This document shows positions 13,645 to 28,400 of a stretch of 64,000 nt of DNA, in pieces (the stretch's first letter is position 1; each line of letters opens with the position of its first letter). Location: NCBI GenBank assembly GCA_028023455.1, contig JAQFVV010006336.1, positions 2,062,224 through 2,126,223 of the forward strand. Reading direction: 5' to 3'. Under the pieces are notes generated by a model. That model made no database searches, had not been told where the DNA came from, and saw nothing but the letters and a program-made list of their open reading frames with translations. The stretch comes from Epiperipatus broadwayi (taxonomy: Eukaryota; Onychophora; Udeonychophora; Euonychophora; Peripatidae). The position numbers and the translations under genes are program-made.

Positions 13645-14422
13645 TGCAGCTTTCAACTATCCACCCTATGTCATACAACTTTTCAGCCATTAATATCATT
13701 GAAAATCCAAAGATGAAACCCAAATCCCATGCTGATGCCAATATTATTGTCATGCCCATGTTGACCTCAAGTTACTCTGTCCCCTCATGTATAAGACCTT
13801 ATCCATTTAAATACATAGAAGAGGGATGGGCAGGATACACATTTGGATGTGTAAATATTTGAAAACTAGATACTCTTCATAAACCTGGGAGCTTAATTGT
13901 AGGTATAGGGATTTGAACTCAGATTTTCAATCACCCTTCAACTATCCACCCTATCTCATACAACTGATACACATAAACACACATATGTAGTAAAGATAAA
14001 TAATCACCAATATAGTATTTCTTGCTAAACCAGCACTTATCAGATGGTCCATATTATCATCTCCCACACACATATATAATCAGTATTTAGTATATATTAA
14101 GATAGCAAATTTTCATAGTTTAATTGATAGGTTTCAATCCACCCCAATCTTCAACTTTTCAGCCATCCATATCATTGAAAATCCGAAGATAAAATCTCAA
14201 ATCCCATGCTGATGCCAATATTATTGCCATGTCCATGTTGATAAGGTCATACACATGAGGGATCAGAGTGACTTGAGGTCAACATGGGCATGGCAATAAT
14301 ATTGGCATCAGCATGGGATTTGGGTTTTCATGTTTGGATTTTCAAGGATATGGATGGCTGAAAAGTTGGAAGTTGGAGTGGATTGAAGCCTGTCCATTAA
14401 ATTTAATATAACCTGAGCACTG

Positions 14423-14464
<42 letters not shown>

Positions 14465-14466
14465 TG

Positions 14467-14534
<68 letters not shown>

Positions 14535-14757
14535 AGATGATAATCTGGATCAACTGATGAGTACTGATTTAATATGAAATACGTATATTTGTGATTATTT
14601 ATCTTTTCTACATGTGTGTGGTCATGTGTATCAGTTGCATGAGATAAGGTGGATAGTTGAAGGGTGTTTGAAAATCTGAGTTCAAATCCCCTTATACTTA
14701 TAATTAAGCTCCCAGGTTTGTAAAGAGTGCCTGGTTTTCAAATATTTAACATAAATT
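13645..14757. mobile_element. Palindromic element with tRNA-like ends, member A
   Basis: The left arm (13851-14242) and right arm (14279-14747) are inverted copies around a spacer of about 36 bp. Examples are ccatgctgatgccaat at about 14199 against attggcatcagcatgg at about 14302. Each arm carries a tRNA-like Pol III promoter: on the right arm, plus strand, A-box-like gtggatagttgaaggg (14649-14664) and B-box gagttcaaatccc (14678-14690); on the left arm the mirror image at 13908-13949, minus strand. A third, direct copy of the arm core lies at 13655-13850. The transcription direction implied by the boxes is outward in both arms. Best read as a head-to-head dimer of a tRNA-derived SINE, now decayed. 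Confidence 0.7.
14414..14532. repeat. TA/TG microsatellite with palindromic flank
   Basis: gagcactgatta, a TA tract, then tcagtgctc form a palindrome (14414-14469), followed by a second TA tract and about 15 TG units. It lies within the right arm of the palindromic element and breaks its symmetry. Confidence 0.9.
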
Positions 14758-15648
14758 TATAGAAATTTACATATATATTAACAAAGCTTTATACAAAAAA
14801 ACTTTCACTGATTCAAAATAATTATGTTATTTTTATTATTTAACTCCAAATTTTATTTTAACTGACAGTATAAGCATCAATACAAATACTGTTTTGTTAA
14901 TTGTTTTAATATCAAATCTCAACACTTCTCAACATAATGTAATTTAATTCATTTGAATCTCATAATAATATTTTTTATAATTGATTTCTGCCCTAGAGAG
15001 AAACACACTCAAACACACATACATACAAATTGAGCTTATATTCACATATAAATATAAAATAACCCCCAAAAAATAAACATTTCATCCTATGCTCGTTGCG
15101 CAAATATTTTAATTTGCCTACGGTATATATAAATGGTTAAGCTTTTTTTAAAAATGCACGATAAAAAATAAATTATCATTCTTTAATTAATATCCCTCGC
15201 ATAAAATCAAATATACACACACATCTAATCAATTGTTGTTTGTATTACCCTCAATTTAGAAATAATAATTAATTAATTTCGCTTCTTTTCTTTTAAAACT
15301 TTAAACTGTTAATTTAAAAGATTTCTATTTGGTTTCTTTTCTTCTTTTTTAAATATTCAAAGAAGACAATAAACAACTTAATTTTACTTTAAAATTAATT
15401 ATTTTAAAAATCACTTAGAAAAAGGAAAGAATAGAACTTATGTACCTTTGAGTTCTTTTTTTATTTTTTTTAAAACTATATATGTATAAATAATAATAAT
15501 AAAAAGTAAATCATTACACAAAATATAAAACTATATATATATATAAATACAAACCTACATTTGCAGATATAAAAGAAATATTCCTAAGAAATATAATTTT
15601 AAAAATTAACAATATTTTCATGATTGACTTTAATATATATATATATAT
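14758..15648. other. AT-rich spacer
   Basis: A/T-rich with pyrimidine runs and a TA tract at 15633-15650. No gene or repeat partner seen. Confidence 0.45.
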
Positions 15649-15885
15649 TGTACCGGTAAAAATCACCATGCCTATTCACACACGGTAATCCGAATTCGAA
15701 CCCAGTCCACGTCTAGGAATAAATTCCAAAATGCAAACTAAATTCGAACCCGAAACCCTGGCATGACCCACCGATGACAACATTACAACGGTACGGGGTT
15801 CTCCCTTTACTAGCTCATCAAAAAACACAGACTAAATTCCCTACAACCAGCTATTTCATAGATATCTTATAGTCGGGATATTGGT
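15649..15885 (-). mobile_element. tRNA-derived SINE-like unit
   Basis: Read on the minus strand, an A-box-like tgagctagtaaaggg (15802-15816) is followed by a B-box-like gggttcgaatt (15741-15751); a second gggttcgaatt lies at 15693-15703. The unit then ends in ccggtacaata running into a TA tract. CpG content is much higher than the surroundings. The layout (Pol III boxes, body, TA-tract tail) suits a tRNA-derived SINE, though the A-to-B distance of roughly 60 bases is longer than in a tRNA. Confidence 0.5.
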
Positions 15886-16309
15886 ACGGCTAATAATTTA
15901 ATGTATATATTTAAGTTGTCAATACAGACAGCAGGTGATTAGCTAGATTTCGAGAGTAATAATGCAAGAGAGACAAAATTAGGTTAGACAAATTTTTAAT
16001 AAATTATTGAAAGCATTGAATAATATTATTTACAGGTACGGTAACTCTCATATGTATTTATAATAAATTGCTGCTAGTCATCAATAATCGGTTTGTACTG
16101 ATTAACAAACTCATGCCAATATTTATATGTTTAAATGGTTGTACAGGTTGATATGAGAATCAGAGTAATTGGAGCACTTAAAATATTTATCTACTAGTTT
16201 TTATTAAGTTGTTTTATTTTAATAGTTTCAAACCATTGCGCACACGGATAAATGGGAGGCGATTTTATATAAAAATATGATATATAATACTGATGTACTG
16301 ATGGTTGCA

Positions 16310-16570
16310 GGGATTAATGTATACTACAAATAATAACTTGTGGTGCATTGACGGAATACCGGGCGGCTTGTACTTTGACAAGTCTTAATGCCCCCAAGTA
16401 GATCCGAGACACTACAACCAGCCGGGCTCATTTTCGAACCCCAGTGATCCAAGAGATTACCTGGAGAAGAATTTCTTTCTCTCCATCTGGTAGTAAAACG
16501 AGACGCCAACTTAGGCGAAGGTAAAGGCATTGCCACCGTAACATCGAGGAAGAGTGATCGGAAGTGGATT
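16310..16570. other. GC-richer unassigned block
   Basis: A patch of balanced composition with several CpGs in an AT-rich neighbourhood. The minus strand has a 70-codon open frame (16324-16536; contains RWRERNSSPGNLLDHW), bounded by no clear splice signals. The minus strand also has ggggttcgaaaatgagc, which resembles a B box. It could be a SINE body or an exon remnant; I cannot decide and do not recognise the peptide. Confidence 0.35.
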
Positions 16571-18190
16571 TTAAAACGAGATTATATAAACCATTTTATC
16601 TATCCATAACATGTTTTACACAACAGTCCGATATAACTATTCAATAAAACATGGCGAAATCAAACGATCGCAAAAGTAATAATTAATTAATTTCACTCTG
16701 AAACCCATAACTCCCCAGATTGTTCGGAAGGTAATAATAGCAAAAATATTCACTTATTATTCTTACTCCGTAATAATATATAAAAAAATTATAATAAAAT
16801 TTTAGACTATTTTAAGTATTGAGATTTGGAGTATAGATTAAAATATTATAACGAAGTAAAAGAAACAACAAAATATTTGAATATTTCTCAACTCAACATA
16901 AATGAAACAATTTTTAGTTCGATAAAAGAAAATTACTTTTAAACTGAGTATAATAAATATTATGAAATAAACTTTACTGACTTTAATTAGAGTTGAGAAA
17001 TATTATTATTGGCATCGTTTTGTTTGTAAAATAAGTAATAGTAAAATATAAATGTATTCACAAATGGGTTATTAGTAGGCACAAATATTAAGAATTATCA
17101 TCTAAAGACGGGAGCACAGAAATATTAGAGAAGAAATTTACTGACAGGTTTTAGTGTAACATTTTCAAATGGAAAGCAAGAAATTTACATGCAATTACTT
17201 TGATTAACAGATTAAAAATAAAATTATTACTGAGAGGAAAGTTAAAAGTTCATGTAACAAAAGTTACCATTCTTTCTTCGTCCGGCTTTTCTTCTTGCGG
17301 TGATATGTATGAAGAACGTAGGCGCGCAATTTGAATTTCTTAGAACGGCATGGTTAATTTAAATGTGTGAATTTGGAAGACTGGAAGCACGGAAAACATT
17401 ACAGATCAGCGGTACGAAAGATTTAAATTGGCAGAACAGGAATCAGCTTCTTGGACTTAGCCCATCATGATTTCAGTTTACCGGGCAACTTCTTAATAAC
17501 GGTTCAAGTGATTTCTCTGGAACAACTACTTTGCTGTAGTTTGAGACGATCCAAACACAGCCAAGTCAAAAGTTAGAGTGTCTATATTATATTTAAGATG
17601 GCTACGGTTGACCTTTCTGCCTAGTTTTTGTTCATAACTCCGCCTCCTTTGATTTCGGCCTCCAGCAATATCTAATTTGACTATACAATAGCATTTTCCT
17701 TTCTTGATAAGAGTTCTACGTTTCTCATTTATTTTTAAATTTAATACATGATTCTAAATTGACAAAACAATTACATCGGAATTCGTGAATACAAAAATAT
17801 ACATTCATTATCTTAATTTATCGAAGTACAAACTAATTATTCTATACATTGGTACAAGTAAGATTTTGATTAAAAATACTGATCAAAGGAATGTGACTTT
17901 TGATCAGCATTTTTAAATGACTTTGTATAATTTGCAAAATTAACATTTAAGAAAATATACACGCAATTGAAACTTTTAAATTGAGCTAATATAAATCCAC
18001 AAACCACACACACACGAATATCATTTATCATGATTTGTGACATTTATACTCATACTCTTTACATTAAATTCTTTTTAAACAAACACAAAATAAATAACCT
18101 AAAATCTATGTGGCTTGGAATAGAAAAAGTCTCATTGCGGGTAAATAGTGGTTTAGAATTACCGTTCTTAAATGACAATCATGAAACTAA
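16571..18190. other. Intergenic DNA with a CpG-bearing patch
   Basis: Mostly AT-rich. The patch 17270-17690 is conspicuously less AT-rich with retained CpGs (gtaggcgcgcaatttg, ggcatggttaatttaaatg) and shows no partner elsewhere in the window. No open frame longer than a few dozen codons. It might be a promoter-like or single-copy segment. Confidence 0.35.
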
Positions 18191-18216
18191 GATCGATTCT
18201 TCGATCTGTCTGTTTC

Positions 18217-18252
<36 letters not shown>
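18217..18252. repeat. TA then GA microsatellite
   Basis: A TA tract followed by about eight GA units. The 108-codon frame that crosses it is not supported as a gene. Confidence 0.85.
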
Positions 18253-18494
18253 ATGAGAACTTTACAATATTTCCATTAAGAGTATTTATAATTCAAAATA
18301 AGCATAAATGCCTTTACATTAAATCTTTGGGCTTACACAAATATATAATGATGTAGTTGATTTACTGGCAAAAGTTTTTCCATAAGATTATTTTTTCTTA
18401 TTTATTTTGAATAATGACATTACTTTAAATTACATAGGATTAAATCAAATTCATTTTTATGTTCTACAGCAGTCATTATAAGAAAAGGAAGTCG

Positions 18495-19042
<548 letters not shown>

Positions 19043-19111
19043 GACCTCTCCTTCGTGTAGCTCCACTACACTCAAAAATAAATAATATAGTATAGTGTAA
19101 ATCGCCTCCCC

Positions 19112-22100
19112 GGGTTCTAGCTCTAATAATTAATGAGATATTCAATTAAATGTGTTACTAGCTCAGGTTGCTTAAATTTATTAACTTAGGTTCTGTTTTA
19201 GATTAACTCAAATAACTATTCTATAATTCATGAGATTAGAAGTGGAAATAAAGTGACAAAGTAGATTGCATTGAGATAGTATTCCATAGAATACCACCTC
19301 AATGGCATAAGAACACTATCCCCCCTTTTACTACTGTTACATATAATAACTACATAGTATTCTTATGACTTCTGCAACTTCTAATCACTAAACTCATTTC
19401 ACAATTAAAGTATTAATCTTTTATCTATCATAACAATAATAGTAATTATCTAGCTCAGATAAAATAATCTCAGGTTCTTAAATTTATTCAATGTTAAATT
19501 AAAATAAAGTAGCAAAATATGATAAGGGATTTTGTGTCATAATTTACTACTCTGAAGTTAGATTAATAATAAAACAATAAGAATAATAATCACAATCTTC
19601 ATTGTTTACTCCCACTAGTATAGCTTTTCTTTTATCGCAAATTTATAACCATAATAAATTAATTAATCACTCAATATCCTCCCTTTGTTTATCTTTTTCC
19701 TTACGTAATAAAATAATTAGTAAGTGGCAGTGTTTAGATAATCTGATAAATGAAGTAAGTGGCAACTAATAGCATATAATTTAGCAAATTACTATAATAA
19801 TGGATTTATGACCAATAATGTAATGCAATTTCATAATTATTCAATTACAAAATACCAACAAACATTTAAGATTAAATATACTTCTTTATTTATATTTTGT
19901 GCAAACAATTATATACTTAGTTTAATGACTGTAAACATACCCTATGAATCCATGCAATGATGTAGAGAAAACAAAACTCAGACACAAGTTTTAATAACAA
20001 ATTTTAGAATTTTATTAACAACAATCAAAATTAAGATAAAACAAACAAATCTATTTACATTTATTTACAAGGGATATCCTCCTTTCTTTTAACACTACAA
20101 AAGTTAAATTATACATTTTAGATTTCTTTTATAGTTAATTTAAATTATTATACTTTTATAAGTTATTCATTTATTTCTAATTAGGTTTATTATATTACTT
20201 AGTTTAACTATTATATGGGTAATACTATTCTTTACCTTTTAATATTAAAAATTACAGTATTCTAAGTTATATATGTGGGTAAACATCATTTATAAACATT
20301 ATAAATTTATAATCAATATGGTTTTTCCTCTCAAAAAAAAATTACATTCTTTTGTAACTCTATATAAGTCACTTTGCATATTGTGCAAATATTATTACTA
20401 CCTATTACGTTTGTTATATAATGCTCGTAAACTCTAATACATTTATTCATAAGCCATACTCATGTATAATGCCATAACATGAGCTTAATTATCACCTGTT
20501 TTAGTTTAACATATATTATAATCATCGAATGTTATTATATTCTTTAAATATGCAATACTTATATTTTTAAATATAATCAACAATAAGAAAACGTTAAATC
20601 ATTTTTTAATATTTTTGTATATTTCTACTTAGATATATTTTAGCAAATTATAGTTCATTTCTTAAAATTAAAATAATTCTCTGACTCCTTCCTTCCTTAG
20701 GATATATGCATCTTTTTTCCATAATTATAATCTACTCTTTGTTAATCCTTAACTATTCTTATTTCAAATAACTGCATAACATACATTCTAAAATATCTAT
20801 TGTTTCTTTTCAATAGACTTATCAAATAACGATGTAGTTGCAAGAAATACAGATAAAGATAGCGAAAGATGTATAGGATATTGGGAAGATAGATAAATAA
20901 CTCATCAAAATATATACTTCAAAATGTATGGAACAGTGTGGATAGGGCCGACATTCCTTGTCTGATAACCCTGACGATAAGCACGATGTGGCAGCTATTT
21001 ATTCAGCTTTACCAAACATCTAATAAGATTCACAAGAAAGATAAAATAACACTGTCCATGACAACATGTGTAACAGTCATAGGGCTTTGTTAACTACGCT
21101 GATTACCATTTAAACTACTTATAATTCCATTCCCTGTAGCATCCTAGTTTTTAATACATCATCTTGGTTTCCGAATCTCCATGTACTACCAAGTCACTAT
21201 CCAAACTATCTCTCAAGATTTTCACTGTATCCAACATCGCCAAAACTAACTACTTTTTAAAACAATAAACAAAATTCACTAATATAAAACATTCCCCTAT
21301 TCTATAAGAACAATTTGTCTTGCTTTATTACACTATAGGTTCGACATCTACGTTTTATTAAAATAACACTTAAATATCCTAATCGGAAAAATTAACAGAA
21401 AATATGACATAACCATTGGTTATATTGAACTATATTAATAATACATTAAATGATTGTCGTATGCATATTTTTAAAAATCTAATTACATCTCATAGTGTTT
21501 TAGAGTGTTGTTTTTCAAAATGCGTTTTACAATAATTATAACAATAAACTTTTCATTACATTCATTCGATTCACAGCTGATCTAAATAAATAAAACATAC
21601 ATTATATTATTAATAACCATAAAATGTACCAAAATAATCTTTTACCTTCCTATTAGAGTTCGTAGTGGGTTTCTTTCTCCTCGAGCATCTCAAACATACA
21701 AAATTTCCACACACATACAATTTTATTTAAACATTCAAAATCAAAAAAACATATTATTTTATATAATGTTATATTGCAAATTAATGTATTTGTTTCCCTA
21801 TCGCTATCTAAACTTAATGTTTAACTTAGATTAATAAAGAAAATAATTTAAACCATAATCACATATTTTTCTGGCGGTAAATCTTGATTAGTCCCATAAT
21901 ATTTATTATTTCTTCTTTTTTCCGAATGTTCTTCTTTCTGATTATTAGAGTTTTAAAATAAATTAGTTCATTTAGTAAACTGTTTAGACGATCTTTAGTT
22001 GTAATGTTTAATTCAAAATTATTAAAAATATTTATTTAGTTATCCCACGAAGTTTTAAATGTTCGGGCGAATATTACCTCGGCGCGTTGATGCATCTTTA

Positions 22101-23420
22101 TTTCTATCAGAACTACAAATATTTATATCATTACGGTACCAAATTGCGTTTTTTCCATGGATCCAATATTTTATATTTATTTCTCTGTAAACTATTTTCT
22201 TTTCTTCTTCTTCAGGCAAGTAATTTCCTTGGTAATTTTACTTTTATTCATTATTATTTTATATACGACATTTTTGATCTTTAACTATTTCTAGGGTAAT
22301 TGCTCAGGTCATCTTAAAGAAAGTAATTCATAAAATTCTTTTTGTCCATTTATTTTTACACGAATAATATTTATTTTTATTTTTCATTATATTCATTAAC
22401 TTTGCGCACAATGTCCTTCCATCAATTTTACACGCACTAAAGCAGTTTTCATAGTAATATGCTATACAAACTATATCAATGAACAACGTTAACATTTTTG
22501 AAATATTACAAAATTTATAACTTAGTTTTAAGAATCCATCCATTTTTATTGAAAATTCAGATTATATTTTGATAGAATCCACTGGCAGGTAACTGTGGAG
22601 TTAGTGAAACATTATTATGAGAACTTTTTTTTTAAATTTTATTCTTAGATTCGCTTCGAAAGATTTTAAAATGTTAGTTAGTTTCTTTCAAAGATATTTA
22701 TTAAAAATTCTAATAAAATTGACTAATAATTGAAGAAAGAAAGAAATTTTAAAGAGCTTAAAATTTTACCTCTGCTCTGGAGTCAACACATTTTTGTTCT
22801 CCTAGTTTATACAATTAATTGGCGCGTTTTCTCTTGTCTGCCAAAATCTATCTTTTTATTGGTCACTCCCTACTTTGGTTTGTAAACATTTTCTAAAGTT
22901 TTAAATGATGACGTAATAGACTTAAATATTAACCTATTATTATTTTTAAATTAATTATTATCTATTACAATTTAATTACTTCTAAAATAATTTTGAAACA
23001 ATAATTAATAAAATGTACAATCTTATCTTTTATTATAATGTGTGACGATTCCATCCAGCTCTATAATATACTGTTTTAAATATTTTAATTATCATTATTA
23101 ATTTAAACTGGTGCTTATACATAAAATATTCCAGACAGTCACGTATACATTTCCGGTGTTTAGTCTGGTTTTATCTGTATTAATAAATTTGCTACTTATA
23201 TCATTTAAAATGATTATATAAAATTTTGAAAAATAATTTAGAAAAATATAGAACTAGATGCAATCCCCACCATCACAATACTTATTATTTAAATATATTA
23301 TATTAACCCTTTATTGCTTAACTATAGTTTATAATTTTAAATACTATATACTATTAATTTTAAAATTTTTTAGCAATTGACCATTTATAATCATCATTGA
23401 TCTATAGAAAAGGGCACAAT
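19112..23420. mobile_element. Long dispersed repeat, copy B
   Basis: Second copy of the 5223-9890 repeat, with the same landmarks in the same order and orientation: gggttctagctc (19112), ggcataagaacactatcc (about 19303), a ttttattaacaacaa block (about 20010), tagggctttgttaacta (about 21081), catcatcttggtttcc (about 21159), and ctatagaaaagggcacaata (ending about 23420), again followed by TA repeats. On the minus strand a short stretch near 21170-21250 reads as protein-like (DTVKILRDSLDSDLVV) but copy A has stops there, so coding is uncertain. The copies differ by many substitutions and indels. Confidence 0.75.
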
Positions 23421-24350
23421 ATATATATCAATTAGGTGAAAATTAGATTTTATTTCTAAAATTTTATAGGATTTAGGGAAAGTTTGATGAATCAAACTTT
23501 TCTTTTTTTCTCCATATAGGATCAGCAACTGTTAAAACTAATTTTTGCATTAATAATTTGGAAAGACCAATAGCTAGAATTTACTGGCTCTTTGCTTATT
23601 TTAAAAACTTATTTATATTTTTTAACAAACCTTCCCTTGATCTAGAATTACTCAGAATTTTATCATCTATAGGGATGAATTTATATTTTACTAATTAGCA
23701 CAAATATGTATAAGAGTTCTTTAATTAATCAATAAAAATCATAAAATATTTTTTAGTTAATCTTATATAATTATAGAATTAAAATTTAATTAAAACATTT
23801 TTTCTTTAATATCAAAATACTTCTCCAAAAGTTTAATCTAAGCAATTTATTTTTATTATATTTTCTATCAATAATAGTACTATAAAATAATTATTTTATT
23901 TAAAAATATGCATACAAAATCACCCTTAATTACATTAATTAATAGTTTAATGAATTTAAAACAATTTAAATTCCTATGAAATAAAAGAAAAATTAAAAAA
24001 ATATATATTTTTTTTTTTTTTAATTTAAATATTTTGTTACAAAAATAAAATATATTTTATTTTTTTTCTTTTAATATTGAATAAATATAATTTTAAATAT
24101 GTTACCTTTTTATATTTTTTTAAGATTAGTGTCTAGCAAATATTCTTCATTCATACACATATATACGTGTATATTAAACCTATTTGTTAATGTTTTTAAA
24201 CTAACAATTTTTAAACCCCAATTTAAGTGTGCATTGATTATATACTAATAAAGGTAATTACATTTTAAACCTTTTTTTATTTTATTTATTCTATGTATTT
24301 AATTAAGAAAAAACTGTTTCAGTATATACGTCTTAACAATAACATATTTA
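23421..24350. other. Very AT-rich spacer
   Basis: Long A and T runs, no open frame of note, no recognised repeat. Confidence 0.5.
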
Positions 24351-24354
24351 ATTA

Positions 24355-25450
24355 AATCATTGAAAATCTGATGATGGAATGTTTAAAGCCTTTGTTGATG
24401 CCAATATTTTTGTCATACACATGTTGATTTTTAAGGCACTCTGATTTTTCATGTACAGGAATCTTATATGGCCATTTAAATATACAAAGGAGAGATGGGC
24501 AGAATACAGGCTGAATATGTAATATTTAAATACATCTAAATTGTCTATACTGAACTTAATGTAATTTAGAAGGATTTAGAACTCAGATGTCCAAGCTCCC
24601 TACAACTATCCACTCTATTTTCTACAACCAATACACATGATCACATACATTTAGAAAAGATAAACAATTTTTAGCATACAAATTTTGTATTGAAAAAGCA
24701 CTCATCAGTTAGTTCAGATCATCATCTCCTACACACATATATATAATCAGTACTCAATTTATATTAACATAGCAAATCTTTATGCTTTAATAAATAGGTT
24801 TCTATTTTCTCAACATTCCAACTCTTCAGCTACCCATATTATTGAAACACTGATGATGGAAACTCAAAGCTCTTGTGATACCAATATTGTTGTCATACTG
24901 ATGTTGGCTTTAAGTAATGCTGATCCCTCATGAATAACTGTAGGGAGATTGAAAGTCTAAAGTCAAATTCCTTCTAAAGTATATTATTGTACTTGTATTT
25001 AAATATTATTTATTCAACCTGTATTCTACTCTTCCCTCCTCTGTATATTTAAATGGACATATTGGGTTCCTATACATGAGGGATCAAAGTTACTTACAGT
25101 CAACATGGGGATGACAGCAATAGTAGCATGAATAAGGACTTTGAGCTGTTCCATCATGAGGTTTTCAATGATATGAATGGCTGAAGAGTTGGAGTGTGGA
25201 GGATATTGATATATGTCTATTAAAGTATTAAGATTTGCTATCTTCATATAAATATGGTTATAATATATGTGTGTTGAAAATGATGATCTGGATTAACTAT
25301 TAAATTCTGGTTCAGTATGAAATTTGCATATTGGAGATCATTTATCTTTTTCACATATATGTGGTCATAATGTATTGTTTGCTAAAGATGGAGTGAATAG
25401 CTATAGGGAGTTTGAATGTCTTGAATTAAAATCCATTCTAAAATAACTAT
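24355..25450. mobile_element. Palindromic element with tRNA-like ends, member B
   Basis: Same architecture as 13645-14757: a partial core copy (24355-24545), a left arm (about 24560-24930) and an inverted right arm (about 25060-25440). Shared landmarks include ctacaactatccac (24601), catcatctcctacacaca (about 24720), and cccattattgaaa-like text mirrored by tttcaatgatatgaatgg (about 25163). The tRNA-like boxes are more decayed than in member A (ggatttagaactcagat near 24570). This member is more diverged between arms. Two members with the same three-part layout argue for a real family, not a chance palindrome. Confidence 0.65.
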
Positions 25451-28400
25451 ATTTAAAAAAAAAGATTTATATTACTTTTCTTAATATTAGTCTTTCTTTA
25501 TCACTGCTACTGATATAATTACTAATATTGTTATTGACTTTTTCTACTGTAATGAATTATCTAGTAATCATAAAACATTATTTGTATGAAACAGGCATTT
25601 TAGATGTCATTTTCTAAACCATAGGAAGGAGTATCCCTAGATACATCTGCCTAAGCTTGCAATCATTTCATACTAAAACTCACACCAACTCAGTAGTGAT
25701 TCTACTCATGCAAAGATGACAACTAAAGACTGCCAGCCTTTTAAGCTCGTCCTTATCACTGCTTTTTTAATTCTCAAGAGATTGAGCTAAAAAAAAAGGG
25801 AAAAACATTGAAGTAAGAAGTTCTGTGCTTGTTGTTTAATGATGGAAATGTTATTGTTCAAACAAACAAATCTATATGGAGATGTCTGATGATATAAGAC
25901 ACACATAATTACCAGATTTGAAAAAAAAGCAAAGAAACTGTTTATAACAGAAAGAATACCTAGCTGTTGATGAACCAACACCCTTTTCTACAAAACCTCA
26001 ATTTCTTTTGGTTAGACACTGTTTATTTTTTATTCACAGTTGGCCTTTATATCAAAAACTTATTCAATTATCAGACTTCCGGTAGAGTGAGCACATCATT
26101 CCTATATATTTTGATTATTTATTATCTATACATTGTTTTTCATAGTGGAACAAAAATGATTTAATTTTATTATTAATTTGATATTTCTTTAAATAAATAT
26201 TTAAAATAATATGAAATTTGAATAACAAAATGAATACAATATAGATATACTGTGTAGCCTTTATAAATCAAACTTTTTAGAAAAATGACCCATAGTTGAT
26301 GTAAGTTTTTATAATATTATGCATGCATAACATTTTTTATATATACATACCTTTTTCTACAATATATATATATATATATATCAGATATTCTTAGTTTAAA
26401 GGATTAAATAGAGCTTACAAAATTTAATAAAAGTTTTCTTAGAAACAAAATTATAGATAAAGCTGAAAATTATATAATAAAATTTTAACTATTTCTTAGC
26501 AAAACTTAAAACAGTGCAATCAAGCTTAAAATCAAAAGTTATTCTTAATATTGTTTATTTTTTTAAACTGTAAAAACAATTTTGTAGATATTATTAAATA
26601 TATAAATCATTATTATGATATTAGATATTGTGGAAAATTACTTTTAACTGAACTAATACTTTTTTAATATAACAATAAATATATTTAAATACACACAGTT
26701 ATGAAAGATACAATAAATGAATTATCACTGAGGATACCAAATAGTTTGTTCTGCATAGTTCAATACTGTGGCATAATAGCAGTTTTGAGAGCTAAAGATT
26801 CATATGTCACAACTCAACTCAATCACTTTTAGGCTTTAAGCAATCTAAAATCAGTCTAGAACTGTACTAAACCATAAAAAAGATCTTACACAGATGTTTT
26901 ACTATGTAGTCTTGATATCCACTACATTTTATTTATAGCACTGTTGAATACATTGTACATTTCATATAATAATCATTGTTTTGTTGATAAGCTTTTATTC
27001 TAACAGAATATGAATTGCATTATTAAACTTTAAATTTACAATACTTTTCATACACACATATACACATAATAGTTGCTTTTTTGAATGTAGTATACATATG
27101 TAAATTAGGATTGTTTTATAAGCAAAATGAAAAAAAATTAAGAAGTTATTAATAATAAAATGAGGGATGACATACAAATATTTACTTACTATATATGTTT
27201 ATTCATTTACATTCACTCAAAAAATAAAAATAATAATATTTTCTGTCCAATACCTTTATTTTTGAATAAATTGAAAAATAGAGTGTTAACCTGTTTTTTA
27301 TAATGAAATGTGCTCTGAATATTATTCCATTTTTTTCAATAACATTTTTTTTTCTATAAAAATGCTAAAGAAATCTGTATGACTTTAGAGTCTATACAAC
27401 TGCTATTACTTATGAATACCCATTTTAAATTATTTGTTAAATTCATCAAATTTGAAGCTTTCAGGCATTTTATTTTTATTTTTTTATTTTTTTCAATTAC
27501 TGAATGATAAATTTTATTCCTTCAGAACAATTATGAATTTTCTTAAGTTTTGTAAAACTTTTACCTTCATGCATATAAAATATTATTATTATAAAAAATA
27601 TATCACATTATGAAAAGAATAAAAAAGTGAATCATAAAAAGTGCTTTATGTAACCCATATAAACATTATTAATAAATGCAATCATATATAGTGCTTCGGA
27701 TTAAAAATGGCTGCTGCTGCATCATAAAATTGTTTTAAATTTATGAATTTTAATTTGTTGGTTGACATTTTTTTTGTTTGTTTGCATATTTTTTTGGTTC
27801 ATAGCTTTATTGTACTTTAAAAATTATAATTATAATAATGCTAGATTATATATATTGAAGTGGTAAATCTGTAGTACATATTTAACTTCACTGCCTGATG
27901 ACATTACATACCTTTAAAGTAGGGTTTGAACCAGTTTATATGTTTATTTGGTTATCTAGGAATGTTAAGCACACACATATACACATATCACTTCCACCCT
28001 GTTTATTCAAACTGGTTATGGGTAACCAGTTGAATTATTATTTTAGCTTAATTATATTTAATTCCAAGCTTGTAAATTCCCTTCACCTAGATAATTGTGT
28101 ATGTGCGTATATGTATTACAGATATAAAAATAAATACAATTAATGTGAAGCTAAAGCAATGCTAAAAAATTCTAGAAGGTATTATTACAATTTAAAAATG
28201 TGGTCTTATTTAACTATTTCAAGTCAAACCAATAAAGTCATATTCTTAAATCTATTTCCAATTTTAAGAAATATGTTTAAATAATGCATATTTGTTTACA
28301 TCTTACAATATTGCCAAATTTCAAGTGTAGGAGGAGTAAAAGTTCTAGGAACATGCAAAGAATGTGCAAAATGAGTTAAAATCATTCTTTCTCTTGTGTT

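Noticed and set aside
16324-16536. Minus-strand 70-codon frame as an exon
   Set aside because: No clear acceptor and donor pair, peptide not recognised, and the same strand has a B-box-like word, so a repeat is at least as likely. Left as unassigned.
18030-18356. 108-codon open frame
   Set aside because: Crosses TA and GA microsatellites, AT-rich composition throughout, no recognisable domain.
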